From an uncultured Oscillospiraceae bacterium (GTDB lineage Bacteria > Bacillota > Clostridia > Oscillospirales > Oscillospiraceae), in NCBI GenBank assembly GCA_910587395.1, contig CAJULJ010000028.1:1-39113 (forward strand): a stretch of 39,113 nt of DNA. The letters run 5' to 3'. Made by a program: the position numbers and the translations under genes. The notes under the pieces are model-generated. The model made no database searches and was not told the origin of the DNA. It saw nothing but the letters and a program-made list of their open reading frames with translations. Of the stretch, positions 6,695 through 15,712 are shown piece by piece. Positions within the stretch are counted from its first letter, which is position 1. Every line of letters starts with the position of its first letter.

Positions 6695-9600
6695 TTAGTA
6701 GCCCGTCTTGGGCAGAGTGGGAAGGTTGGGAGGCGTCAATCGGCGCACGATGGTGAGCCAGGTGGCCTGAGCGGTCTCCCAGGTGCCCTGGTACTTGCCG
6801 CCCACGTCGGCCCGGTTGGTGATCTGGTAGTTGTTGGCTACCGTACCCAGCACCTGGACCGTCAGGGTGGGGTTGATGGTGGACTGGAAGCCCACGGGGA
6901 CCTTGCCGAAGTCAAAATAGACGTCGGTGACATACTCGCCCGCCTGCATGGGGATGGCATTCAGGCTGAAGGAGTAATTGCTGCTGGTCAGCAGGTTGGA
7001 CGCCAGCACCTGATAGCCGGTGCGGTAGTTGGTCTTGTACAGGACGCGGTAGTTGAGCCGGGCGCTGTAGGTGCCGGTGGTCAGCACCGTGGCCCGGGTG
7101 GCATCGGTGGGAATGCGGTCATGCCAGTAGAAATTCTCCAACGCCACGTTGGACGTGTTGCCCACCGTGATGTCGTACCGCATCTGGCTGCCCGCCAGCG
7201 CCTGGGCATTGCCCCGCTTGGTGATGGTGACGCCCAGGTTGGAGGGCTTGTCGTAATCGGACAGCTTGATGATCTGGCCCGAATACTCCAACGTCTCATC
7301 AAACACGGTGCCGCTGAGCTTCCAATAGGGAGGCGCGGTCACCTCGGTGATCTTGTAGCGGCCCAGGGGGAGGGGCTTGGACGCGGCCACGCCCCGGGCG
7401 TCGGTGGTGATGTAATCCACCACTTTTCCGCTGCGGGCCTCGCTGATCTCATAGACCGCGCCCTTCAGGGTAGCGCCCGCCGCCGTCCCGGTGACCTCGT
7501 TGTACTCGGCGGCATACTTCCGAATCTGGAATTGCCCGGTGATGGGCACGTTCTCCCACTCGATTTCGATGGTCTTGCCGGGCTGGACGTAGACGGTCTT
7601 GTATTCCTTGTCCAGCTCATAGCCCTCGGCGGCCTCCAGCTCGCGGATGAACAGCTTGCCTTTGCCCTTCACCGTGAGGTCGTCGATGTAAATGTAGCCC
7701 TGGTCGTCAGTGGTGTACTCGCCGATGGGGTTCTTATTCTGGTCATAAACCAGGAACTTCACCCCATAAATGCCGTCCTTGGTGACGGAATTGACCTTGT
7801 GGATGATGACGCCCGAGAAAGCCTCGTTGGTCACGGTGAGGGTGGTGGTCTTGCCGTCCTTCACGGTGAAATACTGGGGCGTGTTGTCCAGCTTGAAGCC
7901 CTCGCCGGCCTCGATCTCCACCGCGTAGTAATCGCCCGCCTCCAGATTGACATGGACGCGGCCATTGGAATCGGTGGTGACAGTCTCCACCAGAGCGCCG
8001 TCCATCTTCCTGATCTCGAAGGTGGTGTTGGGGATGCGCTGGGTCTTGTCGGACTTGCTGACCTTGATCAGTTCCAGCCCACCCTCGCTCTTATTATAGA
8101 AGGTAAGGGCCTGAGCCGCGCCTTCTTTGATCAGAATGGACTGCGGCGTGGTGTCCAGCACGTAACCGCTGACGGTCCTGGTCTCCTTGGCGGTGATGGT
8201 GGTGCCTGGGGTGATGTCCTCGATTACAATACGGCCATTCTTATCGGTGATATACTCACCGTTATTGGGGCCCAGCACCTTGCCGGAGCTGTCCGTCACC
8301 AGGAAATGCACGCCCTGAATCGGGTCGGTGGTGCCGTCCACATATTTCTGGATCGTGAGATTTGTCCCAGGCGTGTTGTACACCGTGATGGTCTGGGTCT
8401 CCTGGGGGCGCACGACGACCGTTTGGGTCTGCGTGCCCGGGTCCATCGTGTACCCCGGCAGGCAGCGGGTTTCCTTGATGACCACGGTGCCTGTGATGCC
8501 CGTGATCCTGATCTCGCCTTTGGCATCGGTCTTGTACAGGCCGTTGGAGGACAGCTGGCCGTTGGCGTTATCGACGTACCCGCCATCCGCGTAGGTCAAT
8601 TCAAATTCGACCCCTACAAGTGGCTTGTTGGTCAATTTGTCCAGCTTTCGGATCACGAGTTCGCCCGCCCTGGCATTCCAGAAGGTGAGCGAGGGAGCGC
8701 CCTGGCCCGCCTTGATTTTCACGGATTTCGGAGTGCCATCGAGCACAAAGCCTTCCACGGTCTTGACTTCCTGGGCTGTGATGGTGGTGCCGGGCTCCAG
8801 GCCCTCTACCACGATCTCGCCCTTACTGTCGGTGACAAAGGTGCCGTCGCTGGGGCCCACAGGAGTGCCGGAGCCGTCCACCAGTTTGAAGGTCACGCCG
8901 GCCAAAGGATCGTTTTTCGTGCCCTCGATGTACTTGTGGATGGTCAAGGTCTGCTTGGGATCGTTCTCAAAGGTGAGGTCGTTTCCGGTCCCGGTCCCGG
9001 TGCTGCCGCCGGGGTTGGTGCCGGGGGTGGTCACAGTACCGGAGTTCCCCGCGCTGTTACTGGTGACGGTGTTGCCGCCGTTGCGCACGATAATAGTCTG
9101 CGGGGTAGAATTGAGCACGTAGTCAGAGGGCACTCTGGTCTCCACCACGACCACGGTACTGTTGGGCACCAAGCCGGTGACGGTGGCCGTACCATCTTTC
9201 CCGGTAGTGCAGCGGGCCAGCACATTTCCGTTGCCGTCCTTAATGGTGAACTGGGTGTTGGGTACGGGCTTGCCCGTTACGGAATCCAGTTTCGTGACCG
9301 TGAGGGAGCACAGGGGCTCATTGAGGAACGTCAACGTTTGTGTGTCCATGGGGTTGACGGTGACGGTCTGAACCTGGGTGGACTGGTCGATCACATAGCC
9401 GGGGGCCGCCTTGACCTCCTTCGCCACCACGGTGCCGACGATGCCGTCAATGCGGATTTGCCCTTTATCATCGGTGGTGTACAGGCCATTGGAGGACAAG
9501 TGGCCGTTGTCATTGTCCACGTACCCGCCGTTGGCATAGGTCAACTGGAACTGTGCGCCGGAAATCAACGCGCCGGACAGAGAATCCTTTTTCTCGATCA

Positions 9601-12600
9601 CGAGGGTTCCTGCCCGCTTGTTCCAAAACGTCAATTGCTGCACCTCGCCGCCTTTGATCAGGATGTCCTGGGGGGTTCCATCCAGCACGAAACCTTCCAC
9701 AGTCTTGATCTCGCGCACCTTCACGGTGGTGCCGGGCTCAATACCCTCCAGCACGATTTCTCCCGCTTTGTCGGTGTAGTAGCGGCCATCGTCGGGGCCA
9801 ACAGCAGCGCCGGAACCGTCCACCACTCGGAAGCATACACCGCTCAAAGGCTCGTTCTCGGTGCCTTCGATGAATTTGCGGATGATGAGGGTGGTCCCAG
9901 GCTCGTTATCAAAGATCAGGCTGTTGGCCACACCGGAGCGGACCACGATATTTTTCGGGGTTTCATCCAGGACATACCCGGTGGGGGCCCGCTTCTCGGA
10001 CACCACGATGGTGGAATTGGGGGCCAGGCCGGACACAGTGACTGTGCCATCGGTGCCGGTGGTGTACAGGCCGTTGTTGGGGCCGATCACATGGCCGGAG
10101 CTGTCCCGAACCAAAAATTCAGCGCCCTTCAAAGGCTTCTTGGTCACGGCGTCCCGTTTCAAAATCTGCAAAGTGCAGAGGGGATCGTCGTAGAAGCGGA
10201 TCGTCTGCGTGTCCCCGGCGTTGACCACAACGGTCTGGGGGGTGGGGTCCTTCCGGTAATTATCCGGCGCAAGGTCCTCGGAAACCACATAGGTGCCGGG
10301 GAGCAGCTTGGAAAGGACGATCTGCCCGTTCACATCGGTGGTATAAAGGCCGTTGGAGGAGGTCAGCCCCTCATTATCGGGCGTGAGCTCACCGTTGGCC
10401 ATCATGACCTTGAAGCGAGCGCCGCTCAAAGGCTGCCTGGTGATTTTGTCATACTTCTCGATCACCAATCCGCCCTTGCGGGTGTTGGTCACGATGATGG
10501 TCTGGGTGTCGCCACCCTGGCCGATGACCACGTTAGTAGTGGGGTTGTCGATGACGTACCCGCCGTCCGGGGCCTTGATTTCGGTCAGTATATAGCCACC
10601 GGGCGCGAGATTAGTTATCGTAATTTGGCCCTGACTATCAGTAGTGAAGATGCCGTTCTGCGTCATGGTAGAGGAGCCGATCACTCCGTTCAGCCCCACT
10701 TCGCAGCCCGCGGCCGTCGAGATGCGGAACTGTGCGCCGGGCAAAACCTCGCCCGTCTGGCTGTCCCGTTTTTCGACGATCAATTTTCCCTTGGGCTGGT
10801 TTTTCATGACCACGGACACGGTGCGCCCTTCCTTGATTTGAACGGTGACGCTCTGGGTGTCGATGATGAAGCCAGCAGGTGCCCGTACCTCAGTAACGAT
10901 CACGCTGGAGCCGGGCTTCAGGTCGTCGATCAGCACCTCGCCGTTTTCATCACTTCTGAAAATGCCGTTGCTATCGCCGATGAGTGTGCCGTCCGCATAG
11001 GTCACCTTGAACTCCGCATTCTGGAGGGTGACGGAGGGATTGGTGGCGCACACTTTGCGGATCAGGAGGGAGCCGTTGGGCGAGTTATTGAAGCGGACTG
11101 TCACCACGCTCTGCTCGCCGTCGTCAGCAATATAGACCGTTTCAGAGGAATTGATGATGTTGTAGCCATCTGCGGGGTCTACCTCTTCCACGATATAAGT
11201 TCCGGGATTTAACCCGGTCCACATGGCGATCCCGTTGTTCCCGGTCACTTTTTGACCGATAACAGTGCCGCCCGTGCCAGAGGAACCGCCCAGGTATCTC
11301 AGCTGGAAGGTACACCCGGGTAATGCCTGATGGGTGACACTGTCATATTTTTCCACCACGATGGCATTTTTAGGGGTGTTCTCAAAGGTGACAGTGTGAT
11401 CCTTACCCGCCTCCAGATAAATCTCCTGAATGGCCGGTTCCTTGATGGTATAGCCCGGGGCCGGCTCCAACTCCTGAATTTTGTACCAGCCTGTGTTGGC
11501 CCGGACCAGATGGATCAGGCCGTTTTCGTCCGTATAGAAGGTGCCCAGGTCATTGTACTCGCCTGTCTGGGTATCATCGCTGCCACGCCAAATCTGGAAC
11601 TTGACACCCTTGATCGGGCTGCCGGTGATGGAATCCACCTTCTTGATAAACAGGTCGGGCTTGCGCAGGTTGCTCAGCTCAATCGTGGTGGTCTTGTTTT
11701 CTTCCAAATAGACTGTGTGGATGGTATCGTCGGCCACCCAGCCGTTTTTCGGCTTGGTTTCCTGGATGGTATAAGCGCCGGGATTCATACCCTCCAGGAT
11801 AATCATGCCGTTCTTATCGGTGAAGTGCAGCTCGTTATAGCTGCCATTGACCTCCCTGATGCGGAACTGGACGCCGGAAAGAGGCTCGCCAGTCTGGGCG
11901 TCGATTTTCATGAGCCGCAGGCCGGGCCGGGTGCTGTTGACGAAATCGACCACCACATCCTGGTCCTTTTCCGCGTCGATCCAGACGGTTTTACGGTTAT
12001 TCGTGTCCAAAATATAGGGACTTGGAACTTTGGTTTCTTCAATTTCATAGCATCCACTCGGCATATCGGAGATCGTCACCTTGCCATCGGACAGAGTGAC
12101 CACATCGTTCTCATAGCCGTTGTTGATACCGCGAACGTGGAAAGAGGTATCGGGGACCGGTGCGCCTGTCTCGGCGTCCCGCTTCTGGATAATGAGGTCC
12201 CTCTTGTGATGGTTCATCTTGGTCACGGTGATGGTCTTTTCACCCTGGATATCCTCATGGGTCACATAGACGCCAACAGGGGAGCTGTCCTTGTCGAAGC
12301 CCTCTGGGGGATCTACCTCTCTAAACTCGTAGTAGCCCTCCACCACGTCGGAAATCGTGATGGTGCCATCGTCCTGGGTTTTCTCGGTGGCAATGACCTG
12401 GCCATCCCGCAGGACAACAAAAATAGCCCCGGGGAGGGGATTGTTGCTTTCATCCACCTTCAGGAGCTTGATCTTTACCTTGGGACTGTTTTCAAAAATG
12501 AGGCTGATGTCATGCTCGCCGTCCCAGACGAAAGCCTGCTTGACCTTGCTGACATCGGAGCTGAGCACGAAGCCCTCCGGCGGGGTGATTTCTTCCGCGA

Positions 12601-13945
12601 TATAGCTTCCGGTGGGCAGCTTTTTGAAGTCGAGGTCCTCTTTCAAAATGTAGCCGCCGTCCTTGGTGGTGTACTCGCTGGTAAAGGAACCACCGTCATC
12701 CAGCTTCACGCTGGTAATGCGGATGACCGCGCCGGGAATGCCCTGGGTGGGGTTGTCCGCATTTACCTTGCGGATGGAGCCGTCGCCGTCCTTTTTGTCA
12801 GGCACATTAAAAAAAGTGAACACGCTGTTGGCGGAGCCGTTGGGCATGACGGTCACCAGCTGAGAGGCGGTCTGGGCAACGTACCCAGGAGGCGCGGCCA
12901 CCTCGGTGATGAGGTACTGGCCTGCGATGAGCCCGTCGGCTGTGTCTGTCAGGGTAAACGTCCCATCAGGGCCGGTTTCACGGGTGATGGAAAAAGCAGA
13001 CGGGTCGGCGGAGCTCTCCACCTTGAAGGTGACGCCGGGGAGAGGCTTGTTGGTGCCCGCCTCCAGCTTTTTCACTGTCAGCTGAACGGTCTGATCTTCT
13101 GTTGTCCGATCCTCCGGCACCGCAATCAGCAGCCGCTGCATGGGAACACCGGACTGGCCCGCCAGTTTCCAGGGCTGGCTCTGATCCCACTCGTAGATCC
13201 ACAGATGATACTCGTGGTAATACTCCGGATGCTCCAGCACCAGATTAACGCCGGCTGAGACATAATCATAGGCAGAAATGCCGGTAACACCGCCGTCCTT
13301 ACTGTCGATGATGCTGTGGGTACCAATCGAATCCCAGTCAGTGATCCAGGAAGATTGGCCGTAGGTTTTGTGGTACAGCTTCATCGCCGCCACAAATTCC
13401 TCAGCACACTGCTCGATGAAGCCCTCCTTGTTGGAGTTGATGTCGATGATGATGCCATGCTCATAGTACCAGGACATGGCCTGGACCACAAGGAACCAGA
13501 TGTTGGACCAGTACTGATTCCAATGTTCCAGGCCGATGGCATTGCCGGCATCCTCAAAATCCCCATAGGTATGGGAATAGATATAGGTCAGCAGTATCTT
13601 CAGCGAAGCGCTGTTGACCTCGTTCTTGAAGTTCCACTTCTGGCCGTTCGCGGCAGGGCCCAGGGTGCCCTTCTGGTAAGCGCACAGGGCGCGGGTAGTG
13701 CCGTAGCCGGGTACGTCCACCTGCTCATTGAATACATAGGGCAGGCCAACGTTGTTTATGGTGCTGCTGGCGGCCCGATAGCGCACGGACTGGCCGCCGA
13801 TCTTCATGTAATCCGAGCTTTTCTGCGTGATGGAGCCGGGGGCGCTGGACCGCTCCGCGGCAAAGGCCGACAGGGGCAGGATGCCCATGACGCACACCAG
13901 CGCCAGCAGCAGGGCCAGGGCTCGTTGGATGAATTTGTGCTTCAA
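6695..13945 (-). CDS. Giant thioester/SpaA-type Cna-B repeat surface protein
   Basis: A 2416-residue secreted protein. A signal peptide (1-30, ends AFAA) is followed by a thioester domain with Cys88 (RALCAYQ) and Gln155 (VVQAMSW), the pair that forms a reactive Cys-Gln bond in Gram-positive adhesins. About twenty Cna-B/SpaA-like domains of roughly 97 residues fill 286-2235; most start with a (V/I)xK(x)D-type strand with the isopeptide Lys and end with an E-box such as TEVRAPAGF. A DUF11-like domain follows (2236-2400), then LPKTG at 2411-2415 and a final Tyr. There is no hydrophobic helix or basic tail after LPKTG. Start TTG 13945 has AAGGAGGA upstream. The nearby sortase and CHAP gene suggest a mating adhesin; that role is inferred. 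Confidence 0.92.
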   Translation of the reverse strand: MKHKFIQRALALLLALVCVMGILPLSAFAAERSSAPGSITQKSSDYMKIGGQSVRYRAASSTINNVGLPYVFNEQVDVPGYGTTRALCAYQKGTLGPAANGQKWNFKNEVNSASLKILLTYIYSHTYGDFEDAGNAIGLEHWNQYWSNIWFLVVQAMSWYYEHGIIIDINSNKEGFIEQCAEEFVAAMKLYHKTYGQSSWITDWDSIGTHSIIDSKDGGVTGISAYDYVSAGVNLVLEHPEYYHEYHLWIYEWDQSQPWKLAGQSGVPMQRLLIAVPEDRTTEDQTVQLTVKKLEAGTNKPLPGVTFKVESSADPSAFSITRETGPDGTFTLTDTADGLIAGQYLITEVAAPPGYVAQTASQLVTVMPNGSANSVFTFFNVPDKKDGDGSIRKVNADNPTQGIPGAVIRITSVKLDDGGSFTSEYTTKDGGYILKEDLDFKKLPTGSYIAEEITPPEGFVLSSDVSKVKQAFVWDGEHDISLIFENSPKVKIKLLKVDESNNPLPGAIFVVLRDGQVIATEKTQDDGTITISDVVEGYYEFREVDPPEGFDKDSSPVGVYVTHEDIQGEKTITVTKMNHHKRDLIIQKRDAETGAPVPDTSFHVRGINNGYENDVVTLSDGKVTISDMPSGCYEIEETKVPSPYILDTNNRKTVWIDAEKDQDVVVDFVNSTRPGLRLMKIDAQTGEPLSGVQFRIREVNGSYNELHFTDKNGMIILEGMNPGAYTIQETKPKNGWVADDTIHTVYLEENKTTTIELSNLRKPDLFIKKVDSITGSPIKGVKFQIWRGSDDTQTGEYNDLGTFYTDENGLIHLVRANTGWYKIQELEPAPGYTIKEPAIQEIYLEAGKDHTVTFENTPKNAIVVEKYDSVTHQALPGCTFQLRYLGGSSGTGGTVIGQKVTGNNGIAMWTGLNPGTYIVEEVDPADGYNIINSSETVYIADDGEQSVVTVRFNNSPNGSLLIRKVCATNPSVTLQNAEFKVTYADGTLIGDSNGIFRSDENGEVLIDDLKPGSSVIVTEVRAPAGFIIDTQSVTVQIKEGRTVSVVMKNQPKGKLIVEKRDSQTGEVLPGAQFRISTAAGCEVGLNGVIGSSTMTQNGIFTTDSQGQITITNLAPGGYILTEIKAPDGGYVIDNPTTNVVIGQGGDTQTIIVTNTRKGGLVIEKYDKITRQPLSGARFKVMMANGELTPDNEGLTSSNGLYTTDVNGQIVLSKLLPGTYVVSEDLAPDNYRKDPTPQTVVVNAGDTQTIRFYDDPLCTLQILKRDAVTKKPLKGAEFLVRDSSGHVIGPNNGLYTTGTDGTVTVSGLAPNSTIVVSEKRAPTGYVLDETPKNIVVRSGVANSLIFDNEPGTTLIIRKFIEGTENEPLSGVCFRVVDGSGAAVGPDDGRYYTDKAGEIVLEGIEPGTTVKVREIKTVEGFVLDGTPQDILIKGGEVQQLTFWNKRAGTLVIEKKDSLSGALISGAQFQLTYANGGYVDNDNGHLSSNGLYTTDDKGQIRIDGIVGTVVAKEVKAAPGYVIDQSTQVQTVTVNPMDTQTLTFLNEPLCSLTVTKLDSVTGKPVPNTQFTIKDGNGNVLARCTTGKDGTATVTGLVPNSTVVVVETRVPSDYVLNSTPQTIIVRNGGNTVTSNSAGNSGTVTTPGTNPGGSTGTGTGNDLTFENDPKQTLTIHKYIEGTKNDPLAGVTFKLVDGSGTPVGPSDGTFVTDSKGEIVVEGLEPGTTITAQEVKTVEGFVLDGTPKSVKIKAGQGAPSLTFWNARAGELVIRKLDKLTNKPLVGVEFELTYADGGYVDNANGQLSSNGLYKTDAKGEIRITGITGTVVIKETRCLPGYTMDPGTQTQTVVVRPQETQTITVYNTPGTNLTIQKYVDGTTDPIQGVHFLVTDSSGKVLGPNNGEYITDKNGRIVIEDITPGTTITAKETRTVSGYVLDTTPQSILIKEGAAQALTFYNKSEGGLELIKVSKSDKTQRIPNTTFEIRKMDGALVETVTTDSNGRVHVNLEAGDYYAVEIEAGEGFKLDNTPQYFTVKDGKTTTLTVTNEAFSGVIIHKVNSVTKDGIYGVKFLVYDQNKNPIGEYTTDDQGYIYIDDLTVKGKGKLFIRELEAAEGYELDKEYKTVYVQPGKTIEIEWENVPITGQFQIRKYAAEYNEVTGTAAGATLKGAVYEISEARSGKVVDYITTDARGVAASKPLPLGRYKITEVTAPPYWKLSGTVFDETLEYSGQIIKLSDYDKPSNLGVTITKRGNAQALAGSQMRYDITVGNTSNVALENFYWHDRIPTDATRATVLTTGTYSARLNYRVLYKTNYRTGYQVLASNLLTSSNYSFSLNAIPMQAGEYVTDVYFDFGKVPVGFQSTINPTLTVQVLGTVANNYQITNRADVGGKYQGTWETAQATWLTIVRRLTPPNLPTLPKTGY
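8366..10177 (-). repeat. Higher-order three-domain repeat in the surface protein
   Basis: Cna-B domains 11-12-13 (from residue 1257, codon at 10177) and 14-15-16 (from residue 1546, codon at 9310) are duplicates in the same order, with a period of 289 residues or 867 bp. Domains 12 and 15 share EGT.N(E/D)PL, VDGSG and VEGFVLDGTP; 13 and 16 share GGYVDN, LSSNGLY and GTVV. Domain 17 (residue 1861) resembles 12/15. Confidence 0.75.
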
Positions 13946-13967
13946 AATATCGTCCTCCTTGTACGAG

Positions 13968-14001
13968 GAAAGGCCAGACTGTTTTCGCAGTCTGGCCTTT
14001 C
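13968..14001 (-). terminator. Strong hairpin between CHAP and surface-protein genes
   Basis: Perfect 14-bp arms (GAAAGGCCAGACTG and complement) enclose a 6-base loop. On the minus strand it follows the CHAP gene stop and precedes the surface-protein ribosome site; the U-run after it is short. No promoter is visible in the gap, so partial termination may set the ratio of the two products. Confidence 0.7.
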
Positions 14002-14018
14002 GATGTCAGATGATCAAA

Positions 14019-14738
14019 TTATTGGGGATACCGGGTCCAGAGGGTATAGCCGGGCTGCTCCTCCAGCCACCATTTGAAATACTGCCCGCTCCAGCGGACC
14101 TTGTTGTTGGCGCCGCTCTCAGTGACCAGGATGTAGTCGTCCGTCTTATCCACCACGACCACGGTGTGGCCACCGGAAGAGTTGTCGTACTCAACCAGGT
14201 CTCCAGCCCGGATATCGCTCCAGGCAGGATCGGCCTGACACCGCCAGGGGAGATCCCCGAAGGCGGCGTCACTGCACAGCAGCGCCCAGCCGGCGCAGTG
14301 GTCGCAGTTGGTGAAGGGGCGGTCAAGGGGGTTGTTGGGCCGGTAGGGCGCGGGGTAAAGCGCTCCGGGGGGATAGGTGGTGCGCAGGGCCTTGATCGCG
14401 GCCTGCGCGCTGGCCTCAGTGGGGGTGGACTGGATCTGCTGGGTGGGAGCAGGTGCCTGACTGGCCGGGCCGAACCCGGTGTAGGGCTTATCGCTCTCGA
14501 TTTGCACGGTCCCATCCCAATAGACGTTGAAGCCCACCGCCTGCCCGATATCCCGGAGCTTGAGGTAGTTGTTTCCGCCAATCTCATAGGCGGTGAGGGT
14601 GACCCGCTTGCCGTCGATGTAGAGCGCATGGCTGCTGGGAATAGCGGTCAAGACCGCGGACGCAAAGGCGGTGCCTCCGCTGAGCAGGGCCATGCCCAAA
14701 GCCATCCCCGCCAGCAGGAACATGATTTTCTGCCGCAT
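14019..14738 (-). CDS. Secreted CHAP-like amidase with copper-amine-oxidase-like domain
   Basis: A 239-residue exported protein: signal peptide 1-28 (ends AFAS), a short copper-amine-oxidase N-terminal-like domain (about 36-82, YIDGKRVTLTAYEIGGNNYLKLRDI), a Pro/Gln/Thr linker (90-112), then a CHAP-like catalytic domain with Cys148 (CDHCAGWA), His191 (SGGHTVVVVD) and downstream acidic residues. CHAP domains usually cut peptidoglycan; the first domain type is common in Clostridia wall-associated proteins. It has its own promoter and GGAGG before ATG 14738. It precedes the giant surface-protein gene, so it may remodel the wall for display of that protein or for the transfer channel (inference). 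Confidence 0.8.
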   Translation of the reverse strand: MRQKIMFLLAGMALGMALLSGGTAFASAVLTAIPSSHALYIDGKRVTLTAYEIGGNNYLKLRDIGQAVGFNVYWDGTVQIESDKPYTGFGPASQAPAPTQQIQSTPTEASAQAAIKALRTTYPPGALYPAPYRPNNPLDRPFTNCDHCAGWALLCSDAAFGDLPWRCQADPAWSDIRAGDLVEYDNSSGGHTVVVVDKTDDYILVTESGANNKVRWSGQYFKWWLEEQPGYTLWTRYPQ

Positions 14739-14790
14739 AAAAATGCCTCCTCTGTGTATTTCATGGCCTGTGAAAAAGCCAATCTATACT

Positions 14791-14819
14791 TTTATACAGA
14801 AGATGGCGGGGATTTTCAA
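14791..14819 (-). promoter_or_regulatory. Promoter for CHAP and surface-protein genes
   Basis: On the minus strand TTGAAA (14814-14819), 17-bp spacer, TATAAA (14791-14796), 53 bp before the CHAP start at 14738. It lets the surface proteins be expressed apart from the coupling-ATPase operon. Confidence 0.7.
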
Positions 14820-14840
14820 CAGCCGGGAGGCCCCCGGCTG
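14820..14840 (-). terminator. Hairpin after the sortase gene
   Basis: CAGCCGGG and CCCGGCTG pair around a 5-base loop, 20 bp past the sortase stop on the minus strand. It is followed by TTGAAAAT rather than a clean U-run, and that segment is also the -35 of the next promoter. Confidence 0.55.
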
Positions 14841-14860
14841 AAATTTTTCTCCAGGCGGTC

Positions 14861-15712
14861 TTACTTTACCTCAACGGCCTGCACCATGACCCGGCTCTCC
14901 GGGTGGTTCTCCAGGCAGGTGGTGATGGTGATGCGGTTGTCGGCAGTGGACTGGAGGTAGCTCCAGTCGTTGTTGGCGATGGTCTTCACCGAGGTCACCT
15001 GATAGGTGCGGGTGCCGTACATGGTGGTGTAGGTGATGGTGTCGCCGGCCACCAGATTCTTGATGGCGCCGATGTTGAATTTGGCCCCCCGGTTGTGCCC
15101 GGCCAGCCCGACGTTGCCATCCCAGGCGGAGGTGGAGCTGTAATGAGCCACGCCCTTGGCCATGCTGGTGGTGGTCTCGCCCTCCCAGACCTTCACGCTG
15201 ATGCCCAGCTTGGCAATCTTCAGCGTGCCGATGCTGCCGTCCGTGTAGGCCATGCCCTGGACGCTGGTGTAAGCGGGGGTACTGGGCACCGTGATCTGCG
15301 GAGTCTCGGGGATGACCGGGGTTGCAGTCCCAGAGCCCGCGCCTGTGCCGTCATCCAGCACCAACTCCGTGGTAGGGCCGCCCCCGCCGCCGTTCTCGCC
15401 GCCCAGGCCATAACCGGAGCCGTCCGTGGAGGCCACGACCTGCTGGAGCCCGGGCAGGATGGTGCGCTCCATCACGCCCGTCATGGTGGTGCTGGGCCGG
15501 CCGTACTCCAGCTCGGGCACGTCGTAGTCCACCGCGTTGCGCCCGCCGTAGTTGTACTGAGAACCGTACACGTCCTCATAGCTGGTGCTGCCGTAGTAGT
15601 CCTGGGGGGCCTTGGTGGTATAGGAATAGTCCGCCGCAAAAGCGGGGGCCGTCATGGACAGCGCCGCCACGGCGGACAGCGCCAACGCCGCGATTTTATT
15701 GATGTGCTTCAA
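14861..15712 (-). CDS. Secreted sortase
   Basis: A 283-residue sortase, a transpeptidase that cuts LPxTG-like motifs and links proteins to the wall or to each other. A signal peptide (1-27, ends AFAA) and a long low-complexity Tyr/Gly/Pro-rich stretch (28-150) precede the catalytic domain, with His206 (LAGHNRG), Cys266 (TITTC) and Arg274 (PESRV). The sequence looks closest to class D/E types, but class is uncertain. No membrane anchor follows the signal peptide, unless it stays uncleaved. TTG start at 15712 overlaps the preceding stop (ATTTGA). Its likely substrate is the LPKTG protein at 6695-13945. Confidence 0.9.
   Translation of the reverse strand: MKHINKIAALALSAVAALSMTAPAFAADYSYTTKAPQDYYGSTSYEDVYGSQYNYGGRNAVDYDVPELEYGRPSTTMTGVMERTILPGLQQVVASTDGSGYGLGGENGGGGGPTTELVLDDGTGAGSGTATPVIPETPQITVPSTPAYTSVQGMAYTDGSIGTLKIAKLGISVKVWEGETTTSMAKGVAHYSSTSAWDGNVGLAGHNRGAKFNIGAIKNLVAGDTITYTTMYGTRTYQVTSVKTIANNDWSYLQSTADNRITITTCLENHPESRVMVQAVEVK

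Noticed and set aside
7121..11212. 1363-residue open frame on the plus strand
   Set aside because: It is the antisense shadow of the repeated, GC-biased surface-protein gene. Its product has no signal, domain or ribosome site.
11330..13258. 642-residue plus-strand frame
   Set aside because: Same antisense shadow effect under the N-terminal half of the surface-protein gene.
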